Positions 1-8,004 of a stretch of 19,429 nt of DNA are shown in pieces. The notes below the pieces were generated by a model that was not told where the DNA came from, ran no database searches, and saw only the letters and a program-made list of their open reading frames with translations. Numbering within the stretch: position 1 is the stretch's first letter; each line of letters starts with the position of its first letter. Position numbers and translations under genes: made by a program. This DNA is from Flavobacterium sp. (GTDB lineage Bacteria > Bacteroidota > Bacteroidia > Flavobacteriales > Flavobacteriaceae): contig JASLED010000060.1 of the NCBI GenBank assembly GCA_030151255.1, positions 1 to 19,429 on the forward strand. The letters run 5' to 3'.

Positions 1-48
1 TTTAAACTGTTTGAAAAACTCATCCGGAAATAGGTCTTTTGTTTCCAT
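1..48 (-). CDS. N-terminus of probable IS256-family transposase (cut by window edge)
   Basis: Reading the minus strand from an ATG at 48-46, sixteen codons are open to the window edge and give METKDLFPDEFFKQFK. The pattern of an acidic/hydrophobic start followed by D/K-E-F-x-x-Q-F-K resembles the N-terminus of Bacteroidota IS256-family (mutator-type) transposases as I remember them. The call is strengthened by a terminal-inverted-repeat-like sequence at 113-137, about 65 bases upstream, as expected for one end of such an element. IS256-type transposases are DDE enzymes of roughly 400 residues, and none of the catalytic residues lie inside this window. The family assignment is therefore an inference from a very short segment plus context. 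It could instead be an unrelated host gene. Confidence 0.45.
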   Translation of the reverse strand, partial: METKDLFPDEFFKQFK

Positions 49-71
49 AACTATGTAAATATTAAATATAT

Positions 72-109
72 AAAAAAATTCTGCTCGGTTTTAACCCAAG
101 CAGAATTTT
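72..109 (-). terminator. Hairpin with T-tract between the IS end and the transposase-like start
   Basis: Arms aattctgct (77-85) and agcagaatt (99-107) pair over nine bases, and the enclosed GG/CC bases can extend the stem. Read on the minus strand the hairpin is followed by seven T (complement of 72-78), so it looks like an intrinsic terminator for transcripts coming from lpdA. If the IS call is right, the hairpin sits inside the element, between the terminal repeat and the transposase, where it would stop transcription entering from outside. It could also simply be the native lpdA terminator. Confidence 0.6.
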
Positions 110-112
110 ATA

Positions 113-137
113 CTTACACAGTTTTTGGTACAGTGTC
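113..137. mobile_element. Probable terminal inverted repeat of an IS256-like element
   Basis: The 25-base stretch begins cttacacagtttttgg and ends in acagtgtc. Ends of the form TTACACAG-TTTTTGG-ACA-TGTC are what I recall for IS256-family elements in AT-rich genomes. It lies just upstream of the transposase-like frame that runs off the left edge. The opposite end and the target duplication are outside the window, so neither the exact boundary (about base 137) nor the element type can be proven here. Confidence 0.4.
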
Positions 138-184
138 AAAAGTAGCCTGTTTTTTTTATTGTTTTGAAAAATATTCAAATCTTA

Positions 185-1576
185 TTATAAGTGAATTACT
201 TCACCGTAAGCATCAGCAACAGCTTCCATCACCGCCTCACTCATTGTTGGGTGTGGGTGAACTGCTTTTAAGATTTCATATCCTGTAGTTTCCAATTTAC
301 GTGCTACAACTGCCTCAGCAATCATATCTGTAACACCAGCTCCAATCATGTGACATCCTAACCACTCACCGTATTTAGCATCAAAAATTACTTTTACGAA
401 TCCGTCAGGAGTTCCAGCAGCTTTTGCTTTTCCAGAAGCAGAGAAAGGGAATTTACCTACTTTAATTTCATATCCAGCTTCTTTTGCTTTTTTCTCTGTC
501 ATACCAACAGAAGCAATTTCTGGAGTAGCATATGTACATCCTGGAATGTTTCCGTAGTCTAATGGCTCTACATGGTGACCAGCAATTTTTTCAACACATA
601 AAATTCCTTCTGCAGAAGCAACGTGTGCTAAAGCTTGTCCAGGAACTACGTCTCCAATTGCATAATACCCAGGGATATTTGTTTGGTAAAAATCGTTTAC
701 TAAGATTTTATCTCTATCTGTAGCAATTCCTACTTCTTCTAAACCAATGTTTTCAATGTTTGATTTAATTCCAACTGCCGATAATAAAATATCAGCCTCA
801 AGAACTTCTTCTCCTTTTGCAGTTTTAACGTAAGCTTTTACACCTTCTCCAGTTGTATCAACTCTTTCTACAGAAGAGTTTGTCATAATTGTAATTCCAG
901 CTTTCTTTAAAGAACGCTCAAATTGTTTAGAAATATCTTCGTCTTCAACCGGAACGATGTTTGGCATAAATTCTACAATAGTAACATCTGTTCCCATTGA
1001 TTTGTAGAAATAAGCAAATTCTACTCCGATAGCTCCAGAACCAATAACAATCATTTTTTTAGGTTGTTGAGGCAAAGTCATTGCTTGGCGGTAACCAATA
1101 ATTTTTTTACCATCTTGCGGTAAGTTTGGCAATTCTCTTGAACGAGCACCAGTTGCGATAATGATATGATCTGCAGAAAGTTCAGTTATTTTTCCATCTT
1201 TATCAGTTACGTCAACTTTTTTACCTGGCTTAACTTTACCAAAACCATCAATAACTTCGATTTTATTCTTTTTCATTAAGAACTGAACACCTTTGCTCAT
1301 TCCTTCAGCAACATTGCGTGAACGTGCAACTACAGCATTAAAATCTTTATCAACTTCTCCATTAATAGTTAAACCGTAATCAGAAGCATGTTTAAGGTAA
1401 TCAAATACTTGAGCTGATTTTAGTAATGCTTTTGTTGGGATACATCCCCAGTTTAAGCAAATACCACCTAAATTTTCTTTTTCAACTACTGCTACTTTAA
1501 AACCTAATTGTGAAGCTCTAATTGCAGTCACGTAACCTCCAGGGCCACTTCCTAAAACAATAATATCGAATTTCAT
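185..1576 (-). CDS. lpdA: Dihydrolipoyl dehydrogenase (E3)
   Basis: FAD enzyme that reoxidises dihydrolipoamide with NAD+ in pyruvate, 2-oxoglutarate and branched-chain dehydrogenase complexes and the glycine cleavage system; cytoplasmic. At 463 residues it is full length. Visible are the FAD-binding GSGPGG (residues 9-14), the redox disulfide in GGICLNWGC (C40 and C45), a second dinucleotide motif GSGAIG for NAD, the FAD motif around YAIGDV near residue 310, and the C-terminal catalytic pair in HPHPTMSE (H442, E447). The ATG at 1576 puts the GxGxxG motif at the usual distance from the N-terminus. It stands alone in the minus-strand series: 284 bases and a terminator separate it from the upstream transporter gene, so it probably has its own promoter in that gap, which I could not pin down. 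The E1 and E2 subunits are not in the window. Confidence 0.98.
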   Translation of the reverse strand: MKFDIIVLGSGPGGYVTAIRASQLGFKVAVVEKENLGGICLNWGCIPTKALLKSAQVFDYLKHASDYGLTINGEVDKDFNAVVARSRNVAEGMSKGVQFLMKKNKIEVIDGFGKVKPGKKVDVTDKDGKITELSADHIIIATGARSRELPNLPQDGKKIIGYRQAMTLPQQPKKMIVIGSGAIGVEFAYFYKSMGTDVTIVEFMPNIVPVEDEDISKQFERSLKKAGITIMTNSSVERVDTTGEGVKAYVKTAKGEEVLEADILLSAVGIKSNIENIGLEEVGIATDRDKILVNDFYQTNIPGYYAIGDVVPGQALAHVASAEGILCVEKIAGHHVEPLDYGNIPGCTYATPEIASVGMTEKKAKEAGYEIKVGKFPFSASGKAKAAGTPDGFVKVIFDAKYGEWLGCHMIGAGVTDMIAEAVVARKLETTGYEILKAVHPHPTMSEAVMEAVADAYGEVIHL

Positions 1577-1789
1577 ATATATGTATTTCTATATTTTACG
1601 CTACGAAATTAATCAATTATTTCTGTACTAAAAACTTTCAATTTGAAAAGTTGAGTAAACAATAATTTAAAAATTCATAAAATAAAGCGATGTGAAGTAA
1701 AATTAAACGGGCTATTGCTAGAAAAGTTGTGTTTTTTGTGGAAATATTTTAAATTTTCAAAATACTTTTCAGTATTAATGTTTTCAAAT

Positions 1790-1830
1790 AAAAACGATCA
1801 AGCAGGGCAATTACCATCACTTGATCGTTT
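1790..1830 (-). terminator. Intrinsic terminator of the DASS transporter gene
   Basis: An 11-base perfect inverted repeat, aaacgatcaag (1792-1802) and cttgatcgttt (1820-1830), encloses a 17-base loop. On the minus strand the stem runs directly into TTTTTATTTG. It lies 31 bases past the stop codon of the transporter gene at 1861, the expected place for its terminator, and it separates that gene from lpdA. Confidence 0.8.
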
Positions 1831-1860
1831 CACAACTATGAAAAATTATTTTTTAACTTC

Positions 1861-3336
1861 TTACCAATATCCCAAGAACTTCCACCATAAACCCCCTATA
1901 AATATCCAAATAATTAAATTTACAACACTAATAATAAAACCTACTTTCCACCATTCGGCAAGTGTTACATATCCGGAACCAAATATAATTGGTGCAGTAC
2001 CTGTACCGTAATGTGTTAGTGACATCATTAATGATGAAGCTGATGCTAATAATAAAGCCAATAACATTGGAGGTGCACCCAAAGCAATACCTGCGGCAAA
2101 AAAGGCAGCAAACATGGCAGTAATATGTGCTGTAGTACTTGCAAAGAAGTAATGAGAGTAAACATATACTAGAAGGAGTATAACTGTTCCGAATATCCAA
2201 CTAATTCCTAAATGATCTATTCCAGAACCTACTGTTTGTGCAAGCCATGATACTAAACCAAGTTTTCCTAAAAAGCTAGCCATCATAACTAAAGCAGCAA
2301 ACCAAACAATTGTATCCCAAGCACAATTATTTTTCAAAATGTCATCCCAGGTTAATACTCCAGTAGCAATTAAAATTGACAATCCAAGAAATGCTGCGGT
2401 TGTAGGCTGAACGGCAAATTGTTCTCCAAATATCATTGCTGGTACTCCAGCCCAAAGCATTAATAAGATAACAAAAACTGCTAATGTTATTTTTTCAGGT
2501 AAAGAAAAAACACCTAATTCTCGTAACTGAGATTTTGCAAATACAGGAGCATCTGGTGTTTTTTTGATTTCTGGCGGACATAATTTATAAATAACCAAAG
2601 GCATAATTAATAACGAAATAAGTGCAGGTACAAATGCTGCTACAGCCCACATTCCCCAAGATAAATGAAATGAAGGATCTGTTCCTTCATAGATTAAACT
2701 AACAATTAGAGGGTTTGGCGCAGTTGCTGTAATAAACATAGCCGAAGTTATAGGGTTTGTGTTGTAGTTTACTAAAGATAAATATCTACCAATTCTTTTA
2801 CGCAATTCTTCTGTAGGTTTAGATCCAAAACTTTCTGAAATTGAACGCATAATGGGATAAATGATTCCTCCACCTCGTGCTGTGTTACTTGGTGTAACAG
2901 GAGCTAGTACTGTTTCTGCAAAAGCAAGCGAATAGGCAATACCTAATGTTTTTTTACCAAATAAAGAAATTAAGTAATATCCAATTCTGGCTCCTAATCC
3001 TGTTTTATTTAAGCTGATAGAAATCATAATAGAAATACCAATCAACCAAATAAGATCATTTGAAAAACCACTTAATGCATCACTTAATGCAGCTTTGCTA
3101 CTATCAGGATTGGTTACACCAGTTATGGCAACCAATGAAATAGCTATAATTGAAACAGCACCAATTGGTAAGGCTTTACCTATAATAGCAGCTATTGTTC
3201 CTACAAATAATGCCAGTAAATGCCATGCATTGGGGTCAACGCCTTGTGGTACAGGTATAAAAAACCAAATGAGTATTGTTATTAAAACTGCTACTGTTGT
3301 AGGAATTGGTTTAATAGGTTGTAATTTAAATGTCAT
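1861..3336 (-). CDS. DASS/SLC13-family dicarboxylate (2-oxoglutarate/malate-type) transporter
   Basis: Inner-membrane carrier of the divalent anion:Na+ symporter superfamily, in the branch holding the plastid 2-oxoglutarate/malate translocator and E. coli CitT/TtdT. At 491 residues it has the usual length and is hydrophobic throughout, with about a dozen membrane segments. The N-terminal substrate/Na+ motif appears as PSNTARGGG (SNT at residues 150-152), followed by YNTNPITSAMFITATAPNP. The second half carries HYFFASTTAHITAM and THYGTGTAPIIFGSGY, also typical of this branch. These motifs make the family secure, but the substrate (malate, 2-oxoglutarate, citrate, tartrate or other) and whether it exchanges or uses Na+ cannot be read from sequence. 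It begins at ATG 3336 and has its own terminator, so it is probably monocistronic. Adjacency to lpdA is suggestive of carbon metabolism but not evidence of a joint operon. Confidence 0.93.
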   Translation of the reverse strand: MTFKLQPIKPIPTTVAVLITILIWFFIPVPQGVDPNAWHLLALFVGTIAAIIGKALPIGAVSIIAISLVAITGVTNPDSSKAALSDALSGFSNDLIWLIGISIMISISLNKTGLGARIGYYLISLFGKKTLGIAYSLAFAETVLAPVTPSNTARGGGIIYPIMRSISESFGSKPTEELRKRIGRYLSLVNYNTNPITSAMFITATAPNPLIVSLIYEGTDPSFHLSWGMWAVAAFVPALISLLIMPLVIYKLCPPEIKKTPDAPVFAKSQLRELGVFSLPEKITLAVFVILLMLWAGVPAMIFGEQFAVQPTTAAFLGLSILIATGVLTWDDILKNNCAWDTIVWFAALVMMASFLGKLGLVSWLAQTVGSGIDHLGISWIFGTVILLLVYVYSHYFFASTTAHITAMFAAFFAAGIALGAPPMLLALLLASASSLMMSLTHYGTGTAPIIFGSGYVTLAEWWKVGFIISVVNLIIWIFIGGLWWKFLGYW

Positions 3337-3460
3337 CTTATCTGGAGTTTGTTGATAATTAATGTTTGAGTATTTATTCTCTTTATTACCTCTCCAATAA
3401 ATAGACCAAACTTATGTTTTATGATAATTTTTTTGCAAAAAATTAAAAAATAAAAGTACA

Positions 3461-3498
3461 AAAAAAATAGGCGACTTTATTTAAAAAGCCGCCTATTT
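3461..3498 (-). terminator. Intrinsic terminator of the truA-ABC exporter operon
   Basis: Arms aaataggcg (3465-3473) and cgcctattt (3490-3498) pair perfectly. After one mismatch the stem continues with CTTT/AAAG. On the minus strand it is followed by a run of T (complement of 3461-3467). It begins 20 bases beyond the ABC gene's stop codon. Confidence 0.87.
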
Positions 3499-3517
3499 GT
3501 GGTATTTGTATATTTTA

Positions 3518-5272
3518 TTAAGTTAAATTTGATTTTTTAAACTGAGAATTGTGTAAATTACTGTAATATCCTTTTTTATTGGTAAGTAGTTCGGTATGTG
3601 TACCTTGTTCTACAATTTTACCTTTATCCATTACAACAATAATATCTGCGTTTACAATAGTAGCCAATCGGTGTGCAATAATAATGGAGGTTTGATTATG
3701 TGTTAGATAATCGGTTGCTTTTTGCAATAATTCTTCTGAATGTGAATCAATAGAAGAAGTAGCTTCATCTAAAATTAATATACTTGGCTGACTTACATAA
3801 GCTCTTAAGAAAGCAATTAATTGCCTTTGTCCGGAAGATAATGTGGCACCGCGTTCTTTTACATTGTAATCATATCCACCTGGCAAGCTTTCGATAAAAT
3901 CGTGAATGCCAATTTTTTTGGCTGATTCTATAACAAATTCTTTTGTAACTGCAGGATTGTATAAGGTAATGTTGTTTAAAATAGTATCGCTAAATAAGAA
4001 AACATCTTGTAATACAACTGCAATTTGCTTTCGCAACGATGTTATTTCAAAATCATCGATGTTTATTCCATCAATACATATCTTACCTTGATTAATGGTG
4101 TAAAAACGATTTAATAAATTGATAATGGTTGATTTTCCAGCTCCAGACGATCCAACAATAGCTACTGTTTGGCCTGCTTTTATATGTAAATCAATTCCTT
4201 TTAAAACTTCAATACCTTTAATGTAACTAAAATGAACATCTGTTAAATCAATATTGCCCTTAAAAGAAGGTGCTTGTAACTTCCCTTTGTCTTCTATTTC
4301 TTCGCTTGTTTCTAAAATTTCAAAAACTCTTTCGGCTGCAATAATTCCCATTTGCATAACGTTGAACTTATCTGCAATTTGACGCAATGGATTAAAAAGC
4401 ATTGTGATAAGCATTGTGTATGCAAACAAATCTCCAAAAGTTGTAATTGAATCGCCATCAACAATAGAAACTCCTCCGTACCAGATTACAATTCCGAGGG
4501 TTAATGATGATAAAATATCCGCAATTGGAAAGAAGATAGAGTTGTATAAAATATTTTTAATCCAAGCTTGATTGTGCTTTTCGTTTATTTCTTTAAATTT
4601 TTCATATTCAATTCTTTCTCTTGTAAAAAGTTGAACAATTAACATTCCCGAAATTCGCTCTTGTACAAATGTATTTAGATTGGCAATTTGTGTTCTTACT
4701 TCTTGAAAAGATGCCTTTAAACTAAGCTGAAAAACTCTTGTAGCATAAAGTAAAATAGGCATTGTAATTAGTACAATGCAGCTCAATTTCCAGTTCATGT
4801 AAAACATAAAACCTAAAACAACAAACATTTTTAGAAAATCGCTTAAAATCATAAATAATCCTTGACTAAAAATGCTTGCAATAGATTCTATATCAGAAAC
4901 GGCTCTTGTAACTAACTTTCCAATAGGTTCTTTATCAAAAAAAGACATTCTAAAAGCAATAATTCTTTCAAAAAGTTTTTCTCGAATATCTTTTACAATA
5001 TCTTGTCCCAGCCAACTTGCCCAATAGGTAAATAAAAATTGAGAAGAAACTTCTAAAATTAGTACAACTCCCATTAATCCAATATATAATAAAAGTCCGT
5101 GCTGATCTTGAGGCTGTAAATATTGATTTACAGTTTCTTTTAGCATATAAGGACGAACGGCTGCAAAAATAGATAAAGCGATGGCAAAAAATATTACCCA
5201 TCTAAATCTGTTTTTATAAGGTTGGGCATACTCCATCGTTTTTCGAAGAGAAGCCGAATTAAATAGTTTCAT
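3518..5272 (-). CDS. ABC exporter half-transporter (MsbA-like, fused permease-ATPase)
   Basis: Inner-membrane type IV ABC exporter that works as a dimer and uses ATP to move a lipid, drug or other amphipathic substrate outward. It has 584 residues, as usual. The membrane domain covers about residues 1-320 with six predicted helices, and the nucleotide-binding domain the rest: Walker A GSSGAGKST starting at residue 374, ABC signature LSSGQ at 478-482, Walker B ILILDE with D502 and E503, and switch histidine H534 in IIIAHR. All catalytic residues are intact. Its ATG overlaps the truA stop codon as ATGA (5269-5272), so the two genes are co-transcribed and probably translationally coupled. The substrate is not predictable; the MsbA-like label reflects architecture only. 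The C-terminal tail ends shortly after the ATPase domain with no extra domain. Confidence 0.95.
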   Translation of the reverse strand: MKLFNSASLRKTMEYAQPYKNRFRWVIFFAIALSIFAAVRPYMLKETVNQYLQPQDQHGLLLYIGLMGVVLILEVSSQFLFTYWASWLGQDIVKDIREKLFERIIAFRMSFFDKEPIGKLVTRAVSDIESIASIFSQGLFMILSDFLKMFVVLGFMFYMNWKLSCIVLITMPILLYATRVFQLSLKASFQEVRTQIANLNTFVQERISGMLIVQLFTRERIEYEKFKEINEKHNQAWIKNILYNSIFFPIADILSSLTLGIVIWYGGVSIVDGDSITTFGDLFAYTMLITMLFNPLRQIADKFNVMQMGIIAAERVFEILETSEEIEDKGKLQAPSFKGNIDLTDVHFSYIKGIEVLKGIDLHIKAGQTVAIVGSSGAGKSTIINLLNRFYTINQGKICIDGINIDDFEITSLRKQIAVVLQDVFLFSDTILNNITLYNPAVTKEFVIESAKKIGIHDFIESLPGGYDYNVKERGATLSSGQRQLIAFLRAYVSQPSILILDEATSSIDSHSEELLQKATDYLTHNQTSIIIAHRLATIVNADIIVVMDKGKIVEQGTHTELLTNKKGYYSNLHNSQFKKSNLT

Positions 5273-6006
5273 AAATAAGAATAACTTACTTTGGTTAAGA
5301 ATAACCCGTTTCCGGGAACAGAAAAACCAGCTTTTCCTCTGTTTTTACTTTCAATAATAGTTCTAAAATCGTTTAGCGTTACTTTGTGTAAACCAACATT
5401 AATTAAAGTTCCTACAATAGCTCTTACCATATTGCGCAAAAAACGATTAGCACTTATGGTAAAAACAATTTGATTGGCTGAAATCCAAGTCCATTCTGCC
5501 TGAAAAACATTGCAATTAAATGTAAAAACATCTGTGTGAGTTTTAGAGAAACATTCAAAATCTTCATATTCAAAAAGAATTTTGGCTGCTTCATTCATTA
5601 AATCAATATCTAATTTTTTATGGTGATAATAACTCAACGGATGAGCAAAGGCATCTTTAAATAAATGAATATGATATTCGTAAGTACGTGCTGTTGCATC
5701 AAATCGGGCATGTGCCTCATCTGCTACTTCAATAAATTGATAAACCACAATATCAGGCGGTAAAAACGAGTTCATTTTTAAAGTTAATGCTTCCGAATCA
5801 ATTTTTTCATTCCAATCAAAATGAGCAAACATTTGCTTGGCGTGCACACCTGCATCCGTTCTTCCAGCTCCAACCAGTTCAATGGGTTGTCTTAATAAAG
5901 TTGATAAAGCATGAGTTAAAGTTTGCTGTACAGTTGGTGCGTTGGGTTGTAATTGCCAACCGTGATAAAGCGTTCCGTTATAAGCAAATTCTATAAAATA
6001 TCTCAA
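5269..6006 (-). CDS. truA: tRNA pseudouridine(38-40) synthase TruA
   Basis: Makes pseudouridine at positions 38-40 of the tRNA anticodon arm; cytoplasmic. The 245-residue length is normal. The catalytic aspartate is D51 in GAGRTDAGVHA, and the N-terminal YNGTLYHGWQ and the C-terminal RFLRNMVRAIVGTL and GKAGFSVPGNGLF segments are family hallmarks. The start codon is TTG at 6006: the protein begins RYFIEFAYNG directly after it, which matches family N-termini, and no in-frame ATG lies just upstream. It is the first gene of a two-gene unit with the ABC exporter, joined by a four-base ATGA overlap. It is divergent from the M64 peptidase gene, with 145 bases between starts that must hold both promoters. 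Confidence 0.97.
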   Translation of the reverse strand: MRYFIEFAYNGTLYHGWQLQPNAPTVQQTLTHALSTLLRQPIELVGAGRTDAGVHAKQMFAHFDWNEKIDSEALTLKMNSFLPPDIVVYQFIEVADEAHARFDATARTYEYHIHLFKDAFAHPLSYYHHKKLDIDLMNEAAKILFEYEDFECFSKTHTDVFTFNCNVFQAEWTWISANQIVFTISANRFLRNMVRAIVGTLINVGLHKVTLNDFRTIIESKNRGKAGFSVPGNGLFLTKVSYSYL

Positions 6007-6151
6007 AATGAAGTGATTTTTAAAACGTACAAATATACTTTAAAATTAAGGAGCAAAAGTTAGTTTTTAGCTAAAAAACAAAATGAGAAGATAAGTTTTA
6101 TCATTTATATAAATAGCTTTATTTTTACAGCTATAACCTATTTTTAGTACA

Positions 6152-7432
6152 ATGAAAATCTTGAAACGATTAATCTTGCCTTTGTTGTTTGGTGGAATGA
6201 TAACAACTACAAGTGCGCAAGAATATTCTAATTATTTTGAAAACAAAACCCTGCGTTTGGATTATATTTTTGGCGGAAATACAAATCAACAATACATTTT
6301 ATTGGATGAGTTGGTAAGTTATCCACAATGGTATGGAAGACATCATCATTTGGGTGAAAATGCTTTAAGAGGTAATGGTCAGGTAAAAGTATATGATTCA
6401 AAAACAAAGAAATTAATTTATACAACAAGTTTTAGTAGCTTGTTTCAAGAATGGTTGTCTACAGACGAAGCTCAATCAAAACAGAAGAGTTTTGAAAACG
6501 TTTTCTTAATTCCTTTTCCAAAAGACGAAGTGAATGTAGAAGTAGTTTTATATGATAATAATGGAAACGAACAAACTCAGTTACAACATCAAATTAATCC
6601 AAAAGATATTTTAATTCATTCAAAAGGAACTGACAATATAATGCCTTATGAATATTTGCACAAAGCCAAAGATCAAAATAAAGCAATTAATGTTGTTTTT
6701 GTTGCAGAAGGATTTACTGCCAATGAAATGGATAAGTTTTTAGAAGCAGCTAAGGTTTCTGTATCAGAAATTTTTAAACACAAACCATTTGATCAATATG
6801 CTGATAATTTCAATTTTATAGCAGTAAAAAGCCCTTCGATAGATTCTGGTGTAAGTGTTCCGAGAAAAGGAGAATGGAAAAAAACGGCTATCGAATCTAA
6901 TTTTGATACATTTTATTCAGAACGTTATTTAACTACAAATCGAGTAAAAAAAATGCACGATGTGTTGGCCGGAATTCCGTATGAACATATAATTATTTTA
7001 GCCAATACAGATGTTTATGGCGGAGGTGGAATTTATAATTCTTATACCTTAACTACAACAGGTCACAAGGATTTTAAACCTGTAGTTGTACATGAATTTG
7101 GACATAGTTTTGCTGGTTTGGCAGATGAGTATTTTTATGAACAAGATGTTTTAACTGATTTTGTTTCGGCAAATAGCGAGCCTTGGGAAAAAAATATTAC
7201 AACTTTAAAAGATTTTGATCATAAGTGGAAAACTAAATTAAAAAAAGGAACTCCTATTCCAACTGCTACAGATTTAGCAAAAAAATATCCAATTGGAGTG
7301 TATGAAGGATTACCTGGAAATGGAATATATAAAAGTGCTACAGAATGTAGAATGAGAACAAATCAATATGATAAGTTTTGTAATGTTTGTCAGGATGCAA
7401 TAGAGCAGCTTATTCTTTTTTATATCGATTAG
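6152..7432 (+). CDS. Secreted M64-family zinc metallopeptidase (IgA peptidase M64-like)
   Basis: Begins with a Sec signal peptide (KRLILPLLFGGMITTTSAQ, cleavage near residue 23), so it is exported to the periplasm or beyond. Residues about 24-150 form a beta-rich N-terminal domain as in other Bacteroidota M64 proteins. The catalytic domain starts near NVVFVAEGFTANEMDKF (residue 180). The zinc site is HEFGHSFAGLADEY, with H314, E315 and H318, and D325 as a plausible third ligand. A C-terminal cysteine cluster, ECRMR followed by FCNVC, is also typical. The family was named for clostridial IgA protease, but most members in Bacteroidota have unknown substrates, so IgA cleavage should not be assumed. 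There is no T9SS sorting domain. The next gene begins 20 bases downstream in the same direction and probably shares the transcript. Confidence 0.92.
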   Translation: MKILKRLILPLLFGGMITTTSAQEYSNYFENKTLRLDYIFGGNTNQQYILLDELVSYPQWYGRHHHLGENALRGNGQVKVYDSKTKKLIYTTSFSSLFQEWLSTDEAQSKQKSFENVFLIPFPKDEVNVEVVLYDNNGNEQTQLQHQINPKDILIHSKGTDNIMPYEYLHKAKDQNKAINVVFVAEGFTANEMDKFLEAAKVSVSEIFKHKPFDQYADNFNFIAVKSPSIDSGVSVPRKGEWKKTAIESNFDTFYSERYLTTNRVKKMHDVLAGIPYEHIIILANTDVYGGGGIYNSYTLTTTGHKDFKPVVVHEFGHSFAGLADEYFYEQDVLTDFVSANSEPWEKNITTLKDFDHKWKTKLKKGTPIPTATDLAKKYPIGVYEGLPGNGIYKSATECRMRTNQYDKFCNVCQDAIEQLILFYID

Positions 7433-7451
7433 TTTTAAATAAAAATACATC

Positions 7452-7961
7452 TTGAAAAAAATACTATTATTATCTGATACTCACGGTTGCATTGACGAAT
7501 CTATACTTAGGTACGTTCGTCAAGCAGATGAAGTATGGCACGCTGGCGATATTGGTAATTTGACAGTTACTGATACAATAAAACAAATAAAACCATTGCG
7601 AGCTGTTTACGGAAATATTGATGGAGCTACTGCGCGATTAGAGTTTCCGGAAGAATTGATTTTTACTTGCGAAGGAATGAAAGTGTTTATGATTCATATT
7701 GGAGGATATCCTGGAAAGTATAAAGTTGATGTTCGTCAGCGAATTATGGAAGAAAAACCCAATATTTATATTTGCGGACATTCTCATATTTTGAAGGTTC
7801 AATATGACAATCAGTTTAACGTATTGCACATGAACCCAGGAGCAGCCGGAATAAGCGGCTTTCATCAAGTGCGTACTATGCTTCGATTTGTTATAGACAA
7901 TGGAAATATAAAAGATTTAGAAATTATAGAATGGCCAAAAAATAAAAAAACCGAACAATAA
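7452..7961 (+). CDS. YfcE/MJ0936-type metallophosphoesterase
   Basis: Small calcineurin-like phosphodiesterase, cytoplasmic, 169 residues. The metal-binding motifs are all present in order: SDTHG (D9, H11), HAGD (D33), GNID (N55), H82 in MIHIGG, and GHSH (H110, H112). The family hydrolyses phosphodiesters in vitro and its physiological substrate is generally unknown. The start is a TTG at 7452; the protein reads KKILLLSDTHG immediately, leaving the normal four-to-five-residue lead to the first motif. It lies 20 bases after the M64 peptidase gene, and a shared transcript is likely. The last codons (KNKKTEQ) and the stop lie within the bidirectional terminator, which gives the protein a lysine-rich tail not expected to be functional. 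Confidence 0.94.
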   Translation: MKKILLLSDTHGCIDESILRYVRQADEVWHAGDIGNLTVTDTIKQIKPLRAVYGNIDGATARLEFPEELIFTCEGMKVFMIHIGGYPGKYKVDVRQRIMEEKPNIYICGHSHILKVQYDNQFNVLHMNPGAAGISGFHQVRTMLRFVIDNGNIKDLEIIEWPKNKKTEQ

Positions 7962-7976
7962 TGTTCGGTTTTTTTT
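7944..7976. terminator. Bidirectional terminator between convergent genes
   Basis: Arms ccgaaca (7951-7957) and tgttcgg (7962-7968) pair perfectly around a four-base loop. Seven A lie on the left and eight T on the right, so it can work in both directions. It serves the phosphodiesterase gene (plus strand) and the DUF4293 gene ending at 8005 (minus strand). The phosphodiesterase stop codon TAA (7959-7961) lies in the loop. Confidence 0.92.
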
Positions 7977-8004
7977 CACGCACTAATAAACTAAGATTAC
8001 AGGT

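Noticed and set aside
1715..2011. A 98-codon plus-strand frame covering the lpdA-transporter gap.
   Set aside because: Half of it is antisense to the transporter C-terminus, it crosses the transporter's terminator hairpin, and the product is low-complexity with no recognisable feature.
185..3336. lpdA and the dicarboxylate transporter as one metabolic operon.
   Set aside because: A 284-base gap with a clear terminator (1790-1830) separates them, so they are best treated as independent units despite the plausible metabolic link.
3095..3355. An 86-codon plus-strand frame opposite the start of the transporter gene.
   Set aside because: Apparent hydrophobic pattern is the reverse complement of transporter membrane helices; no independent support.
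6064..6077. Perfect 14-base palindrome TTTTTAGCTAAAAA between truA and the M64 peptidase gene.
   Set aside because: Short, almost entirely A/T, and expected by chance in such DNA; no adjacent promoter element to make it an operator.
6152..7961. M64 peptidase plus phosphodiesterase as a two-gene defence or toxin system.
   Set aside because: The peptidase has a signal peptide and the phosphodiesterase is a common cytoplasmic housekeeping type. Acting in different compartments, they are probably joined only by transcription.
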